Source: GCA-003244245 sp035714625
GTDB lineage: Bacteria > Actinomycetota > Actinomycetes > Mycobacteriales > Pseudonocardiaceae
Direction of reading: 5' to 3'
DNA: 40,228 nt
NCBI GenBank assembly: GCA_035714625.1
Contig: DASTLT010000029.1
Span: 1 to 40,228, forward strand
Shown here: positions 39,394-40,228 of the stretch, one piece after another
Numbering within the stretch: the stretch's first letter is position 1
Layout: every line of letters begins with the position of its first letter
Notes under the pieces: generated by a model
Told to the model about the DNA's origin: nothing
Databases searched by the model: none
What the model saw: only the letters and a program-made list of their open reading frames with translations
Translations under genes and position numbers: made by a program

Positions 39394-39741
39394 GTTCGAC
39401 GAAGTGTGGTGCGTCGAGCTGGACGACTACGATCTTGGGTCAGCCGTAGCTCTTGCTGCCAAGTTGGATGTACGGCTTGCCGTGTCGAATCCATGCTTCG
39501 ACATCATCAGGACTGTACAGCTCCTCTGGGTAATGCGAAAGCGGTGTTGCGCCAATTGACCCGGCGGGTGCCCAGGTACCAGAAGAACGGCCTTCGGTCC
39601 GCTGACTTCGAGGCCGGGGTGCGGGACGCCGTGCAACGAGCGGAGCGTCTCGATCCGACCGGCATCGACCATGGGCGCGATCCCTCGAGCGGGGTCTGGA
39701 GGCTGGTGCGCCGGATGGAGGAGGGTGGGCGGTTACCCTGA
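39335..39741 (+). pseudogene. RloB-like gene remnant, truncated and frameshifted
   Basis: In one frame the sequence reads APEDLVRYARSIAPEGGDEF, then DEVWCVELDDYDLGSAVALA and LDVRLAVSNPCFD; the DEVWC..D and LAxSNPCF pair is the core of the RloB family. The match then jumps to another frame at about 39500: CTAPLGNAKAVLRQLTRRVP, then RYQKNGLRSADFEAGVRDAV and DHGRDPSSGVWRLVRRM to TGA 39741. The N-terminus is missing and the usual ELWLLLHF segment after NPCF is deleted. RloB proteins are found in anticodon-nuclease and retron-type defence loci. This copy is dead. Confidence 0.72.
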
Positions 39742-39746
39742 GCCTT

Positions 39747-40228
39747 GTGCCCACCTCACCTCGTTCGCCTCGTGCCGCGCTGCTCACCCTGGGCTGCGCC
39801 CGTAACGAGGTTGACTCCGAGGAGCTGGCGGGGCGGCTGAGCGGTGACGGGTGGGAGCTGGTGGACGCCGAGGGGGGCGACGCGGACGTGGTAGTGGTGA
39901 ACACCTGCGGCTTTGTGGCCGCAGCGAAGAAGGACTCGATCGACATGGTGCTGGCCGCCGCGGACACCGGCGCCAAGGTGGTGGCGGTGGGCTGCCTCGC
40001 CGAGCGCTACGGCAGCGAGCTGGCCCAGAGCCTGCCGGAGGCCGCCGCCGTGCTGGGCTTCGACGCCTACCCGGAACTGGGTGACCGGTTGCATGAGGTA
40101 CTGGCCGGTCAGGCGGTGCCCGCGCATCAGCCGGTGGACCGCCGCCACCTGCTGCCGATCGCCCCGGCGTCCCGGCCCGCGGCACTGGCCGCCGGGCCGG
40201 CGCTGCCCGGACACGGCTGGGGACCTCC
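39747..40228 (+). CDS. rimO: Ribosomal protein S12 methylthiotransferase RimO, N-terminal part (cut by window edge)
   Basis: The start is GTG 39747 and 160 codons are visible. RAALLTLGCARNEVDSEELA (residues 9-28) carries the first Fe-S cysteine of the UPF0004 domain, ADVVVVNTCGFVAAAKKDSI the second, and VVAVGCLAERYG the third. The radical-SAM CxxxCxxC and TRAM domains lie beyond the window. RimO adds a methylthio group to an Asp of S12. ARNEVDSEE distinguishes it from MiaB. It follows the RloB remnant by five bases. Confidence 0.9.
   Translation, partial: MPTSPRSPRAALLTLGCARNEVDSEELAGRLSGDGWELVDAEGGDADVVVVNTCGFVAAAKKDSIDMVLAAADTGAKVVAVGCLAERYGSELAQSLPEAAAVLGFDAYPELGDRLHEVLAGQAVPAHQPVDRRHLLPIAPASRPAALAAGPALPGHGWGP

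Overview
The window is a high-GC, gene-dense actinomycete chromosome segment. GTG and TTG starts, 4-base stop/start overlaps, a Tat/lipobox lipoprotein, an F420-type PPOX flavoprotein and a mycothiol-isomerase-fold protein all fit. From memory, the gene order cysG ... proS ... rimP-nusA-ylxR-infB-rbfA-nrnA-truB-ribF ... rpsO-pnp-pepR-dapB ... thyX-dapA-rnj-ftsK-argA follows the mycobacterial/pseudonocardial backbone. A member of Pseudonocardiales or a near relative is likely, but I cannot name the species.

Layout. 1-492: the end of an IS630-type element that supplies the stop codon of a small unknown gene. 609-2422: corrin/siroheme genes (cobH, cysG). 2419-3345: RIO-type kinase. 3346-5209: a sparse accessory stretch with one unrecognised gene and possible remnants. 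5210-6403: MalY-type beta C-S lyase. 6404-8895: an unusual two-gene operon, a peptidoglycan-binding-domain protein with an N-terminal LQRSAGN motif and a HEAT-like protein. 9104-12305: proS, yjbQ and two ferritin-like DUF4439 proteins. 12505-22576: the translation/RNA-maturation cluster (rimP, nusA, ylxR, infB, DUF503, rbfA, nrnA, truB, ribF, an XRE regulator, rpsO). 22765-27240: pnp, the M16 peptidase pepR and dapB. 27233-30637: GNAT, YcaQ-type glycosylase, DUF4097 protein and ribbon-helix-helix (RHH) regulator. 30729-38862: thyX, a decayed inositol-monophosphatase fragment, a PPOX protein, a TIGR03085 protein, dapA, RNase J, ftsK and argA. 39062-39741: a chimera of two broken accessory genes (IS630 transposase N-terminus and RloB C-terminus). 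39747-end: rimO, cut by the window edge.

How the genes work together. The centre of the window couples transcription elongation (NusA), ribosome assembly (RimP, RbfA, S15), initiation (IF2), tRNA modification (TruB) and RNA decay (PNPase, RNase J, NrnA). dapB and dapA supply diaminopimelate/lysine, and ThyX supplies dTMP.

The most interesting non-routine signals are: (i) four 12-bp-spaced GACAYCA repeats at the start of the RHH gene, facing thyX; (ii) a six-codon minicistron between pepR and dapB made by a 17-bp duplication; (iii) a 25-bp inverted repeat that is also the 3' coding end of truB; (iv) the peptidoglycan-binding/HEAT-like operon; (v) gene wreckage (IMPase, RloB, IS630) at two backbone junctions. 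I saw no tRNA, rRNA, CRISPR array or origin.
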